DNA of 64,000 nucleotides from Acidobacteriota bacterium (lineage in GTDB: Bacteria; Acidobacteriota; Thermoanaerobaculia; Multivoradales; Multivoraceae), in NCBI GenBank assembly GCA_029263415.1, contig JAJCXN010000012.1:62001-126000 (forward strand), given 5' to 3'. Made by a program: the position numbers and the translations under genes. Below, one piece after another: positions 16,427 to 26,395 of the stretch (positions are counted from its first letter, which is position 1; every line of letters begins with the position of its first letter). Below the pieces are notes generated by a model. It saw only the letters and a program-made list of their open reading frames with translations. It was not told where the DNA came from and made no database searches.

Positions 16427-18079
16427 TCAGGGGGACAAGTCGCTACCCGTGGCAGCTTTCCACAATGGTCGAACTTCGTCGTCTGAGCCCAGCAGCTCCC
16501 AGCGAATGAGCGTTAGCGGAATCCAGCCTGCGCGCAGCACCCGGTCATGAAAGGTGCCGAGCTTGAAGCGGTCTCCTTGCTGTAGCGCTCGTTCGGACAA
16601 GAGCTGCTCGAGCTGCACCTTGCCGATGATGTAGCCGCTACCCGAGCCCGGGCGCCGCAAGTAACCCTCGAGATCGTAGCGTCCTAGGTCCGGCTCCATG
16701 AATGGCACGGTGTCGATCATCGTTCGGTTCGCTTGTTCAAGAGTCAGTGTTCCTGAGTGCATGCCGATCTCGGCGTAGATCCGGCTAGCGCGCTTCATCA
16801 GCGCGATGTAGAACAGCTCGTCGGCGCGTGGCACGTCGCGAGTGAGACCGGCGAGAAGGAACATCTCTTCAAGGTAGGTGGCCCAGCCCTCTGCGCGCGA
16901 GCTGTCTCGCGAACGCCGGCGGATCGGGTTCTTTGTACCGCGAGCTACGACTCCGTCGAACCGATGACCCGGAATCGATGCGTGAATGTGGTTATTGAAC
17001 GCATTGCGAAATTGCAGCTCTTCCCAGAAGTGCCGATCGGTAGCAGCACGCGGGCTCCAGAAGGTGTCGGTGTCAAACTCAGACGGCGTGTCGTTCGGGA
17101 AGGTAAGCAGTTCCTGCTCGATCACCATCGCACGAATCTGGCGTTCGGCTTCTCGTGTGCGCGCGAGATGTTGCTCTCGACTCTGGGTCAGCTCGAGTTC
17201 TGGAAGGGATCGATTGCGGTTGCGCGCGATCCGATACGCCGCGTGGTAACGGTGATATTCGCGCTGACCGATGAGCCCCATCTCGGCCGCGCCAAACGGC
17301 AGTAGACGAACGTTCCTGGCGTACCAATCAAGGTTCTCTGCGCCGATTCCAGCCTTTGCCTGCATGGAAGAACGCTGCTCGTTAAGCCAATCGCGAAAAC
17401 TGATCACCGCGCTCTTGGCTGTCTCGCAGGCGGGGGATTCGGCCGGCATCTCGGTGGCAATTCGAGCGCACAGGTCTGCGTACCACGCGATCGTTCCTTC
17501 TGGCGGCTGGTCGCGGTAGGGCTGCCCCTGCCCGACTCCATCGAAATTCTCGAGATGAAAGAGTGCGAGATCTGCGAGTTCGCCGAGCGGCTCGGTGAGC
17601 CCTTGTATCGCGCGCTCGACCAGCGAAGGCACGGCGCGCAGCCGTTCTGTGAACCGCTCGAGCGCTTCGGCCTCGAGTGGGAATTCCGTATAGGGCAGTC
17701 GTTGCAGCAGTGAGTGGTAGAAGATCGGGTCGCGCTGCCACGGTTTGGTCACCCGGTGCTCGAACTCGACCCCGTTCATCTGTGCCCAGACCACGAGATA
17801 GTCGACCTTGCCGGCCACGGACCATTGCGCCGGGTTGAGCCCTGCCAGTCGACCGCGCAGCTCGGCGAGGCGCTCGCCGCGCCGCGAAACCTCGGCGAGA
17901 TCCAGGGCTTCTTCGAGGGACCTAGTGCCCGAGCGAGGCCAGGCCTGCAAGTGACCGAGCTGTTCGTCGATGCTGACCAACGCCGGCCAGCCTGGGTCGC
18001 TCTCTTCAGCCCCTGCGCCGCCAGCCAGTGCCAGGGTGAGCACTACAAGAAGTGCGGGCAACAAGGTCTGTAGCTTCAT
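16427..18079 (-). CDS. DUF885 family secreted protein (peptidase-like)
   Basis: A 550-residue protein with a signal peptide (LLPALLVVLTLALAGGAGA, cut near residue 24) and the DUF885 domain. The family motif EGWATYLEE is at 397-405. The metal-site motif, usually H-E-x-x-P-G-H, reads HASIPGH at 366-372, so the glutamate expected as general base is replaced by alanine. Either this is a subfamily with another catalytic residue or the protein has lost activity. GGAAGG lies upstream of the ATG. It follows the BNR propeller gene on the same strand, about 130 bases away. Confidence 0.88.
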   Translation of the reverse strand: MKLQTLLPALLVVLTLALAGGAGAEESDPGWPALVSIDEQLGHLQAWPRSGTRSLEEALDLAEVSRRGERLAELRGRLAGLNPAQWSVAGKVDYLVVWAQMNGVEFEHRVTKPWQRDPIFYHSLLQRLPYTEFPLEAEALERFTERLRAVPSLVERAIQGLTEPLGELADLALFHLENFDGVGQGQPYRDQPPEGTIAWYADLCARIATEMPAESPACETAKSAVISFRDWLNEQRSSMQAKAGIGAENLDWYARNVRLLPFGAAEMGLIGQREYHRYHAAYRIARNRNRSLPELELTQSREQHLARTREAERQIRAMVIEQELLTFPNDTPSEFDTDTFWSPRAATDRHFWEELQFRNAFNNHIHASIPGHRFDGVVARGTKNPIRRRSRDSSRAEGWATYLEEMFLLAGLTRDVPRADELFYIALMKRASRIYAEIGMHSGTLTLEQANRTMIDTVPFMEPDLGRYDLEGYLRRPGSGSGYIIGKVQLEQLLSERALQQGDRFKLGTFHDRVLRAGWIPLTLIRWELLGSDDEVRPLWKAATGSDLSP

Positions 18080-18209
18080 GCGTTACCTTCCGAGTGTCTT
18101 GAAAGAGCGTCGTTGCTCACTTCGGTTAGCGGTCGATGATCGCGCTCCGCCTGAGGGCGAAACGCTTGTGCGCGAGGCTCGAGGGTTCGTCTTCGACCGC
18201 AGAGTTCTT

Positions 18210-21200
18210 CTACTCCGGGAGCTTGCGACCTGGACTCCACGGCGCACCCGCTGCGTCTAGTCTCTGCTCGATACTGGCCAGGTCTGTCTCGATCAACCGA
18301 GCGAGCCCTTGCTGGACTGAGTCGAGTTGATTGGCTGCCGTAGCCAGCGACTCGCGGTGGGTTTGGGTCGGGCCCAATCGAGTGTTCCAATGACCGCCAA
18401 TGACGCTGAAGATCCTCTCCATGATCGACGATGGTGATGGCTCTTGAAAGCGATTCAGAGTGTCGTCGCCGCCCATTTGCTGCGCAAGCGCATGCAGTTG
18501 CTTGCGTATGTCTAAGACCGTGGCGAGCAGTGCCGGGTCGATTCCCGGAGTAGCCATGATGGCGACTTCGGCATGCTGGGCTCGCTCGTCAGTGCGCTCA
18601 AGTTCGGCGCTCACCGCGGTGGCGCGACGTAGCAGCTGGTTGGTCTCGTTCTGGAAGGTGCGGGTCTCTTGAGGCGTGCTGCCTTCGAGAGAACGGTTGT
18701 CGAGGTCTTTGAGCTCGAACTGCTGAGGCTCGGCGACTTGACGGATCTGTCCGTCTTCCAGCATCGAGAGTTCAACCGTGTACTGGCCGGGAGGGGCTAG
18801 AGGGCCCTGGCTGCGGCGACCGAAACCACCGCCTGAACTGCCGCGATTAATCTGAGTCGGCATTGCCATCGGGTAGCGCAGATCCCAGGTGATGCGTTGA
18901 ATGCCAGCGCGAGTAGGACCTTGGATCCGCCGCACCACGTCGCCGTTTGCGTCGCGCACCGTCAGGATCGCTTGCACCTTGAGATCGAGTTGTTCGCTTA
19001 GATCCTCGGCTCGAAGCACGGCCCATTCGGGGAAAGGAACCGTCTCGCCGGCTTCGCGACGTTTGCTCTCGTCGGCACGTCGAACTTGGCGCTCGGTTTC
19101 TGGTGTGTCGCGCAGGTAGTAAGTGAAGGTGGCGCCGAAGGGCGGGTTAGGGGCCACGAAGTAGTCGCTGCCGCTGGTTCCCTTGGGTCTACGGCCGTGA
19201 GGCGCCGACGGGACATACCACCAGGTGCGTCTGGGCTCGAACAGGATCGCCTCCTCATCGAGGCGTTCGGTGTTCAAGTTCCGCAGTGGTGAGTAGTCGT
19301 CGAGGATATAGAAGCCGCGTCCGAACGAGGCACCAACCAAGTCGTTCTCGCGACGTTGGATGTCGAGGTCGCGATAGGCGATGGTCGGCGATCCCGCCAT
19401 CTTCGACCAATGGTCGCCACCGTCGATGGTGAAGTAGATGCCGAACTCGGTGCCCGCGAAGAGGAGGCTGCTATCGACGTGATCTTGCTGGATCGACCAG
19501 ATGAGGTGCCGGTCCGGTAGATCACCAGCGATCGAACGCCAAGTGCGGCCGCGGTCGTCGCTGCGCAGTGGGTAAGGTGTGAAGTCGCCCATCTTGTGAT
19601 TGTCGGCCGAGGCGAACACCACATCGGCGTCGAGTGGGGATGCGGTGATCTCGTTGAAGAAGAGAAGTTCTGGGAACCCCTTGAGGTCGCCTCGCCGCCA
19701 GGTTTCGCCGCCATCCTCGCTAACTTGGATCAGGCCGTCGTCGGTGCCCACATAAAGCAGGCCCTCGATGACCGGCGATTCGGCGATCGCGGTCATGTTG
19801 GCGTGCCAGGACATTGCGGTGTTGCCCCATACGGCTTCGTCGCCAGCGACGCGGCCGTCCATGTCGCGCTGATAGCGGGTTGTGCCGCGCGAGAACTCCC
19901 CTGGAATTCGTTGCCAGGAGTCGCCTCGATTGTCGGTGCGCCAGAGCCGGTGCGAGCCCATGTAGATGCGCTTGTTGTCGTGCGGCGAGATGATCATCGG
20001 GGCATCCCAATTCCAGCGCTCGGGCTCGTCGTCCGGTCCCGCTTGAGGTTGTATATCGATGGTCTCGCCGGTGCGGCGGTCAAAGCGCAGTGGGTGACCT
20101 CGTTGCCAAGTGACATAGAGGATATTGGGGTCGGTTGGATCGACCATCGTCATGTAGCCATCTGCACCATAGGCGACATACCAATCTGCAGTCCGGATGC
20201 CGTGGCTGTTGAGCGTGCGCGAGGGGCCGACCTGGGTGCCGTTGTCTTGGGTACCGCCCGCGACGTTGTAGAACGGAAGGTCGTAGTCCACCGACAACTT
20301 GTAGAACTGAGTGAGCGAGAGGTTGCGGATGAACTTCCATGTCTTGGCGTGATCGTGTGTGTAGTAAACGCCGCCGTCGCTGCCGTTCAAGATGAATTCT
20401 GGATCATCGGCCAGAAACGCCATGGCGTGATTGTCGCCATGCTTGTCTGGCTCGCCGAGTTCACGGAATGTGCGGCCACCGTCTTCGGTGATGTTGATGC
20501 GGGGCGCCATCTGGTAGACCCGATCGAACACGTGAGGCGAAGCGAAGATCTCCTGGTAGTAGTGCGGTCCTGTGCCGCCCGAGTGGTAGTCGTTGCGCTT
20601 TTCCCAGCTAGCACCGCGGTCGGTTGATCGGTAGAACCCGGCTTCGTTGTTGCCTTCCTCTTGGCTTGCTTCGATAGTGGCGTAGATCACGTCTGGGCGC
20701 ATCGGTGAGATCGCGAGACCGATTTTTCCCATGTCGCCTTTGGGCAAGCCGTTGGTGAGTTCGGACCAAGTCTCGCCGCCGTCGGTCGACTTGTGGATGC
20801 CGGAGCCGGGGCCGTTTAACAGCGCCCAAACCTTGCGCCTGCGGTCGTAGGTCGCCGCGTACAAGACATCCGGGTTGCGCGGGTCGTGATGAATGTCGCT
20901 GACGCCAGTGTCGTCGTTGACGTGCAATACACGCGCCCAGGTGTCGCCGCCGTCGACGGTCTTGTAGAGCCCACGCTCTCCGCCACTCGACCAAAGCGGC
21001 CCTTCGGCAGCGACCCAAACCACGTTGCTTTCCTCGGGGTGCACGACGATCTTGCCAATGTGTTCAGAGGCCTCTAGCCCCATGTTGTTCCAGCTCTTGC
21101 CGCCGTCGAGACTCTTGTAGACACCGTCGCCGAAACCGACGTGGCGACCGCTCGAGTTTTCACCGGTACCCACCCAAATGATCTCCGGGTTGGAAGGGTC

Positions 21201-21557
21201 GAGTGTCACGGACCCGATCGAATAGGAAGACTGGTCCGCAAAGATCGCGTCCCAAGTGGTGCCGAAATTTGTGGTCTTCCAGACGCCGCCTGAGCCCGCT
21301 GCCACGTACCAGGTGTTGCGATCGTTGGGATGGATTGCAAGGTCTGAGATGCGGCCGGAGCGCAAAGCGGGGCCGATGCTGCGGAGCTTGAGTGCGGAGA
21401 AGGTGCTCGCTTGGACGCCGCCTTCGGCCTGGTCTGGATCGCCTGCGTTGGCGCTGGACCGTTGAGCCAGGATCGACGGAGCGAAGCAAACGGCGCAAGC
21501 GATAGTGATCAAGGAGGCGAGGATGATCAGGCGAGTAGAACTCAATCGTGTTGGCAT
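18210..21557 (-). CDS. BNR/Asp-box (sortilin-like) beta-propeller protein, secreted
   Basis: A 1115-residue protein with a signal peptide (RLIILASLITIACAVCFAPS, ending ILAQ). At least ten Asp-box turns of the form S/T-x-D-x-G-x-T-W are spread over the first 750 residues (for example SLDGGKSW, TVDGGDTW, STDGGETW, SEDGGETW, SDDRGRTW), as in sortilin/VPS10 and sialidase-type propellers. The C-terminal 350 residues contain a beta-sandwich region (WDLRYPMAMPTQINR) and a helical tail. Such proteins are annotated as glycosyl hydrolases but most have no catalytic evidence. The ATG at 21557 is chosen because it leads straight into the signal peptide, with AGAGG upstream; the open frame reaches 21722. 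Confidence 0.88.
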   Translation of the reverse strand: MPTRLSSTRLIILASLITIACAVCFAPSILAQRSSANAGDPDQAEGGVQASTFSALKLRSIGPALRSGRISDLAIHPNDRNTWYVAAGSGGVWKTTNFGTTWDAIFADQSSYSIGSVTLDPSNPEIIWVGTGENSSGRHVGFGDGVYKSLDGGKSWNNMGLEASEHIGKIVVHPEESNVVWVAAEGPLWSSGGERGLYKTVDGGDTWARVLHVNDDTGVSDIHHDPRNPDVLYAATYDRRRKVWALLNGPGSGIHKSTDGGETWSELTNGLPKGDMGKIGLAISPMRPDVIYATIEASQEEGNNEAGFYRSTDRGASWEKRNDYHSGGTGPHYYQEIFASPHVFDRVYQMAPRINITEDGGRTFRELGEPDKHGDNHAMAFLADDPEFILNGSDGGVYYTHDHAKTWKFIRNLSLTQFYKLSVDYDLPFYNVAGGTQDNGTQVGPSRTLNSHGIRTADWYVAYGADGYMTMVDPTDPNILYVTWQRGHPLRFDRRTGETIDIQPQAGPDDEPERWNWDAPMIISPHDNKRIYMGSHRLWRTDNRGDSWQRIPGEFSRGTTRYQRDMDGRVAGDEAVWGNTAMSWHANMTAIAESPVIEGLLYVGTDDGLIQVSEDGGETWRRGDLKGFPELLFFNEITASPLDADVVFASADNHKMGDFTPYPLRSDDRGRTWRSIAGDLPDRHLIWSIQQDHVDSSLLFAGTEFGIYFTIDGGDHWSKMAGSPTIAYRDLDIQRRENDLVGASFGRGFYILDDYSPLRNLNTERLDEEAILFEPRRTWWYVPSAPHGRRPKGTSGSDYFVAPNPPFGATFTYYLRDTPETERQVRRADESKRREAGETVPFPEWAVLRAEDLSEQLDLKVQAILTVRDANGDVVRRIQGPTRAGIQRITWDLRYPMAMPTQINRGSSGGGFGRRSQGPLAPPGQYTVELSMLEDGQIRQVAEPQQFELKDLDNRSLEGSTPQETRTFQNETNQLLRRATAVSAELERTDERAQHAEVAIMATPGIDPALLATVLDIRKQLHALAQQMGGDDTLNRFQEPSPSSIMERIFSVIGGHWNTRLGPTQTHRESLATAANQLDSVQQGLARLIETDLASIEQRLDAAGAPWSPGRKLPE

Positions 21558-22112
21558 GGTGACCTCTGCATGTTCGAAGCGGTTCCAGTGGCATCCGTCG
21601 GCCGCGGGCATTAAGGGAGCAGGTGCGACAACCGAGCGGGATCGAAGATTCGTGGATGCTCCTATCCTAACCGTGGACTTGGACGGCCCGAGGTCTCGGG
21701 CGCCGGCGTCAGAACAACTCACTGCATCTTGGTGGGCTGAGGCCCAGCCAGCCTGTCGTTTGGTCGAGGTCGATCACTTTTTAAAGAGATCGACTCGCTC
21801 GTTGGTTCTTGTGGTGGCCAAGCCGGTCTTGCTCTTCACAACCTCTGGGCACGGCGCGATCTGGCCGCCGCTGCAATAGGCGATTGATAGCGGCGTCTTC
21901 TCGTCTTCTCGTCTTCTCGTCTTCTCGCCCAGGTGACATGGCCTGCCGATCCGTTCCAGCGGCCACGCAACGCCGCGGCCGCGCACTACACAGAGATGCC
22001 AGGAGCGCCGCATAGTGCGAGCAATGTTAGGGGTGGAGCGTGGAGACAGCGAGGCTTGCTTGGCTTCAGGCCTCCGATCCACCGGTGGCGCAGCGCCGCG
22101 TCGGACGGCGGT
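21558..22112. other. Intergenic region, 555 bp
   Basis: No convincing gene. It contains the 8-bp tandem repeat at 21895-21926 and several open frames up to about 100 codons that have no ribosome site and arginine-rich, non-protein-like composition. It lies between two leftward genes (yigZ and the BNR propeller) and should hold the promoter of the latter. Confidence 0.6.
21895..21926. repeat. 8-bp tandem repeat, 4 copies
   Basis: Four exact head-to-tail copies of GTCTTCTC in non-coding DNA. The unit is not a multiple of three, unlike the repeats inside genes in this window. Confidence 0.95.
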
Positions 22113-22751
22113 TTAGGTGTCCCGCTCAAGAGAGAGGCTTGCCTCTCCTCGAGTTAGCTCCTTGAGTACTTCTTCGAACTCGGCAAGCCGCGAGCTCGGA
22201 ACGGCACAGTGGTAGTGGGCTTCGGTGTCGTAGGAGCGACCGCTGATGGTGAAATCGAAGCGTTCTTGAAGGCGCTCAAATGAATCGACAGCGGTGTATG
22301 GGACCACGACCACCACCGGGACGCGGTTGACTTTAGTTGTGGTCGGCAAGGTCTCTAGGGCTAGAGCGACGCCGCCGCTGTAGGCCCGGGCCAGTCCGCC
22401 GGTGCCGAGCTTGGTGCCACCGTAGTAGCGCGTGCAGACTGCTACGACCTCACCGACCGAACTGTGGGTGAGCGTATGCAACATCGGCCGGCCGGCAGTT
22501 CCGTGAGGTTCTCCGTCGTCACTCATGCCGACGCTGGATGACGAACCAGGTGGCCCCGCGATGAAGGCCCAGCAATTGTGGGTCGCGTCGGGAAACTCAG
22601 CTCGGATTTGGGCGAGAAATTGATGAGCCGCTTCTGCTGACGGTGCCCGGTCGAGCGTAGTGATGAAACGACTGCGCGTGATCGTTTCTTCGACTCTGTG
22701 GACCGTGGAAGGAACCAAGAACCCTGCGCTGCTACTCGTCATTGCTGACAT
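22113..22751 (-). CDS. yigZ: YigZ family protein (UPF0029/IMPACT)
   Basis: A 212-residue protein with the IMPACT-type N-terminal domain: DATHNCWAF, SDDGEPHGTAGRPML and the strongly conserved CTRYYGGTKLGTGGLARAYS block at about 105-125. The C-terminal 70 residues form the smaller DUF1949-like alpha-beta domain. YigZ/IMPACT proteins are linked to translation control and stress in other organisms, but no enzymatic activity is settled. It stands alone here, read leftwards. The ATG at 22751 is followed by a second possible start at codon 4. Confidence 0.93.
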   Translation of the reverse strand: MSAMTSSSAGFLVPSTVHRVEETITRSRFITTLDRAPSAEAAHQFLAQIRAEFPDATHNCWAFIAGPPGSSSSVGMSDDGEPHGTAGRPMLHTLTHSSVGEVVAVCTRYYGGTKLGTGGLARAYSGGVALALETLPTTTKVNRVPVVVVVPYTAVDSFERLQERFDFTISGRSYDTEAHYHCAVPSSRLAEFEEVLKELTRGEASLSLERDT

Positions 22752-22919
22752 CCGTCATTGCGCGGTCGCTGTTGAGGCAGGTCCCGTACCTCGCCGGGTG
22801 TGTTGGTGGGTTTGCGACCCGCTAACGAGCACAAAGGGCGTCGCTCGCGAGTCTCCATTGTTGTGTCCATTCACAGCCACTGCAGAATAGCGTGATGGGG
22901 AAGAGGAGGATTCCAGCGG

Positions 22920-23216
22920 ATGCACCGGCGTCGGCATCGTGGCACCGACGGCATGATGAACTACTACCGTGCCAATCTTCCCCGCGAGCCCTATGACTCC
23001 GGCGCCTTTCTCGAGCTACCTGAAGTGAAGGCGCCGGTCCTTCAGTTCCATGGTTTAGGGGATACCGCACTTTTGCCTGAAGGTTTTGACAACACCTGGG
23101 ATCACCTAGCGGCTGACTGGACTCTAGTGACCCTGCCCGGAGTTGGGCACTGGCCGCACCAGGAGAAGCCGATGGTGGTCAGCGACATGATCAAGGCCTG
23201 TTTGAAACTGCACTGA
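22920..23216 (+). pseudogene. Alpha/beta-hydrolase remnant (C-terminal third only)
   Basis: The 98-residue frame begins in what matches the middle of an epoxide hydrolase/haloalkane dehalogenase-type alpha/beta hydrolase: GMMNYYRANLP, then PVLQFHGLGDTALLPEG with the acid residue, then a PGVGHWPHQEKP segment carrying the catalytic histidine. The nucleophile elbow and the first 180 or so residues are missing, and an in-frame stop lies just upstream (22893). No other frame upstream shows the missing part, so this is a 5'-deleted remnant rather than a frameshift. The family call is good; expression is unlikely. Confidence 0.75.
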
Positions 23217-23339
23217 ATCCGAGAGAAAGTGTTCTGCCGATGAGTGCCCTCTGCGATCCGTGCTAGCTGTGATCCGACCCAGCTGTGGCGTTTGAGAGCC
23301 AGCGCCGGAATGCAGTCTTTCGGCCTGTTCTAGAGTCGA

Positions 23340-23363
23340 CGCCTCAACGCCTCAACGCCTCAA
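23340..23363. repeat. 8-bp tandem repeat, 3 copies
   Basis: Three exact copies of CGCCTCAA, ending about 23 bases before the nitroreductase start codon, so copy-number change could alter the promoter or leader spacing of that gene. Confidence 0.9.
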
Positions 23364-23386
23364 CACCAGAAAGAGAGATCGGGTAG

Positions 23387-24070
23387 ATGGAACTCAGTGA
23401 GGTCATGCGCACCACCTTCGCGGCACGGGAGTTCACTGATGAACCGATCGCCGATGAGATCCTCTATCGCATCCTTGACGACGCGCGCTTCGCGCCGAGC
23501 GGTGGCAATCGCCAGGGCTGGCGCGTCATTGTGGTGCGCGAACTCGAGATCCGGAGGCGTCTAGCCGAGCTTTGCCGTTTCGCGATCCAGCGCTACGTTG
23601 CTCAGCTTCGAGCTGGTGAGAACCCTTGGAACACGGTGGTCCCGACCGCGCTGAGTCAGGAAGAGATCGAGGCAACCGAGGTGGAATGGCCGATGCTCGA
23701 CAACATCGCCAAGCTGCCGGCTCTGCTCGTGGTGTGCGTCGATCTATCGGTGGTTGCCTCGATGGACTCGGAGCTTGACCGTGTAGGAGTCATCAGCGGG
23801 GCCTCGATCTACCCCTTCGTTTGGAACATCCTGCTCGCCGCTCGCAACCAAGGCTATGGCGGTACCATCACCACCTTCTTGTCGCAGAAGGAACCTGAGG
23901 TGCAAGAGATCCTTGGAGTGCCCGAGCACTTCGCAGTTGCTGCAATGCTGCCGCTGGGTCGGCCGGTGAAGCAGCTGACCAAGCTGCGCAGGAATCCGGT
24001 GGAGCAGTTCACAACGTTCGATTTTTGGGACGGAGATCCACTTGTCTCTTCTGAGCCTTCTCTCTTCTGA
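23387..24070 (+). CDS. Nitroreductase family protein
   Basis: A 227-residue flavoprotein of the nitroreductase fold. The N-terminal FMN-contact region reads AAREFTDEPI and FAPSGGNRQGWR at residues 12-46, and the later GYGGTITTFLSQKEPEV and LPLGRPVK segments match the family's C-terminal FMN/dimer contacts. These enzymes use NAD(P)H to reduce nitro groups, quinones or flavins, and in some pathways iodotyrosine or cofactor F420-like substrates. The physiological substrate is unknown. Three copies of an 8-bp repeat lie directly upstream. Confidence 0.92.
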   Translation: MELSEVMRTTFAAREFTDEPIADEILYRILDDARFAPSGGNRQGWRVIVVRELEIRRRLAELCRFAIQRYVAQLRAGENPWNTVVPTALSQEEIEATEVEWPMLDNIAKLPALLVVCVDLSVVASMDSELDRVGVISGASIYPFVWNILLAARNQGYGGTITTFLSQKEPEVQEILGVPEHFAVAAMLPLGRPVKQLTKLRRNPVEQFTTFDFWDGDPLVSSEPSLF

Positions 24071-24612
24071 GTCTTCGTCGGTCCTAGATGGATGCGCTCT
24101 CTGAGTGAACGAGGGCTTGGGCGCGGCAAGCAGGAGCTGTCTTTACGGTGCCGATTGAAAGTTCGATCACGTGTGCAACCGACCTCGGATACTCTGCCGC
24201 GGCCCAGCAGGGCTGGCGCGCGCAACGGCGTCGACGACTACTTCGAGTAGCGCTCGAACAGCGCTGCAGCAGCATCCTGTGCGGCCTGACCTGCTTGAGG
24301 CCCCGCATTGGTCAGAAGAGCAACAACGATTTCAGCCTCGGGGGTCGATCGCTAGATACCTGAAGAACGTGCCCACCAACCCTCCGGATTCGTCACCTTC
24401 CGTCTATCGGGATCCGTTTGGGACCTGCAACCCAGGCTCGGGCACAACTCTCTCGTCCGCTGATGAGTAGCGTCGGTGGATACCTCTACGATCCCCCTCC
24501 CTCGACTAGGTGTGCTCTGCACCACGCCGCCATCGGTGGCGTGATAGGAAGCCGAGTTCCAAGATGGGACTGGGATCAGTTCCGACCCGCCTCTTCCAAT
24601 TGTGGAGTCCTC
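24071..24612. other. Intergenic region, 542 bp
   Basis: Lies between two rightward genes. Open frames here lack ribosome sites and recognisable sequence. I see no hairpin with a T-run, repeat or promoter that I would defend. Confidence 0.6.
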
Positions 24613-26277
24613 ATGGCAGCCAAGACAGCACTCGACGCCATCGTTATCGGCGGTGGTCTCGCCGGCCTGGTGGCCGCAGCCGAACTTGCGGATCGCGGTC
24701 GTCACGTAGCGGTCTTGGAGCAAGAGGGAGAAAATTCTCTTGGTGGCCAGGCCTTCTGGTCTCTTGGTGGCCTGTTCATGGTGGATACACCAGAGCAGCG
24801 CCGCATGGGAGTCCGTGACAGCAAGGAACTCGCTCTTCAAGATTGGATGGGTTCGGCTCAGTTCGACCGTGAAGACGATCACTGGCCCAGGCTTTGGGCG
24901 GAGTCGTTCATTGACTTCGCAGCTGGAGAGATGAGGCCCTGGCTCCACCAGCAGGGCATGCGCTGGTTCCCGGTGGTCGGTTGGGCGGAACGCGGCGGCT
25001 CGTTTGCCGATGGCCACGGTAACTCCGTACCGCGATTTCACTTGGCGTGGGGCACGGGGCCGGGCGTGGTCGAACCGTTTGCACGGCGAGTCCGTGAGCA
25101 GGTTGCTGCGGGCCGGATCTCACTGAACTTTCGCCATCGCGTCACCAGGTTGGTGACTGCGAACGAGGCAGTGGTAGGAGTGGCGGGCGAGATTCTCGAA
25201 CCGTCCGGTGTAGAGCGCGGCCAACAGTCTGGGCGAGAGCTGGTGGGCGACTTCGAACTGTCAGCCGGCAGTGTGATTGTCACCTCGGGCGGCATCGGCG
25301 GCGATCACGAGCTAGTGCGTCACAACTGGCCCAAAGACCGATTGGGCGATGCCCCGAAGACGATGCTCGCAGGCGTGCCACATCACGTCGATGGCAGCAT
25401 GCTCGCGGTTGCCAAAGAGGCTGGTGGTACCGCGATCAACGAGGATCGCATGTGGCACTACACCGAGGGTGTTCGCAACTGGGACCCGATTTGGCCCAAC
25501 CACGGCATCCGCATCCTTCCTGGACCGTCGTCGATGTGGTTCGACGCTACTGGCAACCGGGCCCCCGCACCTTGCTTGCCGGGTTTCGACACGCTGTCAA
25601 CGTTGCGCCACATCTTGAACACTGGGTACGAGCACTCGTGGTTCATCTTGACCCAGTCGATCATCAAGAAAGAGTTCGCTCTATCCGGGTCGGAGCAGAA
25701 TCCAGACCTGACGTCGAAGAGCTGGCTCGCGGTGCTCAAGAGCCGCGCGGGCGGGCGTGCCACGCCCAACGTAGAAGCGTTCAAGGAACATGGTGAAGAC
25801 TTCGTGGTCAAGGATCGTCTCGACGACTTGGTCGCAGGGATGAACGCATTGACCGAGGAGCCGTTGCTCGACGTTGAACGCATTCGTTCTCAAATCGAGG
25901 CGCGGGATCGAGAGATCGACAATCCCTTTTCAAAGGACGCGCAGGTGACCGCCATTCACGGTGCGCGTAACTACCGTGGTGATCGGCTCATCCGTACTGC
26001 CAAGCCGCACAAGATCCTCGACCCGAAGCATGGACCCTTGATCGCAGTTCGATTAAACGTACTCACGCGGAAGAGTCTAGGCGGCCTGCACACCAACCTT
26101 GACAGTCAGGTGCTCAGTGCCTCAGGCGTGCCCGTTCAGGGGCTCTACGCAGCTGGGGAAGTGGCAGGTTTTGGCGGCGGTGGTTACCACGGCTACAACG
26201 CTTTGGAAGGCACGTTCTTGGGTGGCTGCATCTTTTCGGGGCGAGCCGCCGGGCGGCATGCGGCTGGGGAGAGCTGA
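24613..26277 (+). CDS. FAD-binding dehydrogenase (fumarate reductase/KstD-like, COG3573 type)
   Basis: A 554-residue flavoprotein. The dinucleotide-binding GxGxxG lies in IVIGGGLAGLVAAAEL near the N-terminus, followed by a second FAD contact (EQEGENSLGGQAFWSLGG). The C-terminal FAD segment is GLYAAGEVAGFGGGGYHGYN, then EGTFLGGCIFSGRAAG. This layout fits the FAD-binding dehydrogenase group related to ketosteroid dehydrogenase and fumarate reductase flavoproteins; the substrate is unknown. The ATG at 24613 has GGAG 8 bases upstream; the open frame extends to 24418 without support. No signal peptide is visible, so it is probably cytoplasmic. Confidence 0.9.
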   Translation: MAAKTALDAIVIGGGLAGLVAAAELADRGRHVAVLEQEGENSLGGQAFWSLGGLFMVDTPEQRRMGVRDSKELALQDWMGSAQFDREDDHWPRLWAESFIDFAAGEMRPWLHQQGMRWFPVVGWAERGGSFADGHGNSVPRFHLAWGTGPGVVEPFARRVREQVAAGRISLNFRHRVTRLVTANEAVVGVAGEILEPSGVERGQQSGRELVGDFELSAGSVIVTSGGIGGDHELVRHNWPKDRLGDAPKTMLAGVPHHVDGSMLAVAKEAGGTAINEDRMWHYTEGVRNWDPIWPNHGIRILPGPSSMWFDATGNRAPAPCLPGFDTLSTLRHILNTGYEHSWFILTQSIIKKEFALSGSEQNPDLTSKSWLAVLKSRAGGRATPNVEAFKEHGEDFVVKDRLDDLVAGMNALTEEPLLDVERIRSQIEARDREIDNPFSKDAQVTAIHGARNYRGDRLIRTAKPHKILDPKHGPLIAVRLNVLTRKSLGGLHTNLDSQVLSASGVPVQGLYAAGEVAGFGGGGYHGYNALEGTFLGGCIFSGRAAGRHAAGES

Positions 26278-26395
26278 GCGCAAGGACCGAGCCGAACCCT
26301 CGCGCTCTATTGTCTCTTTCGTGCTCGGCATTGTTGAGTGATAGGCCGCAAGCGCACCGCTGCTCAGCGATTCCAGCGGCCGTGCCACTGTGGAC

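Noticed and set aside
21774-22082. 102-codon minus-strand frame in the yigZ/BNR gap
   Set aside because: Crosses the 8-bp repeat (giving an RRREDEK run) and has no ribosome site or known family.
24352-25041. 229-codon minus-strand frame
   Set aside because: Antisense to the FAD dehydrogenase N-terminus and without recognisable motifs or ribosome site.
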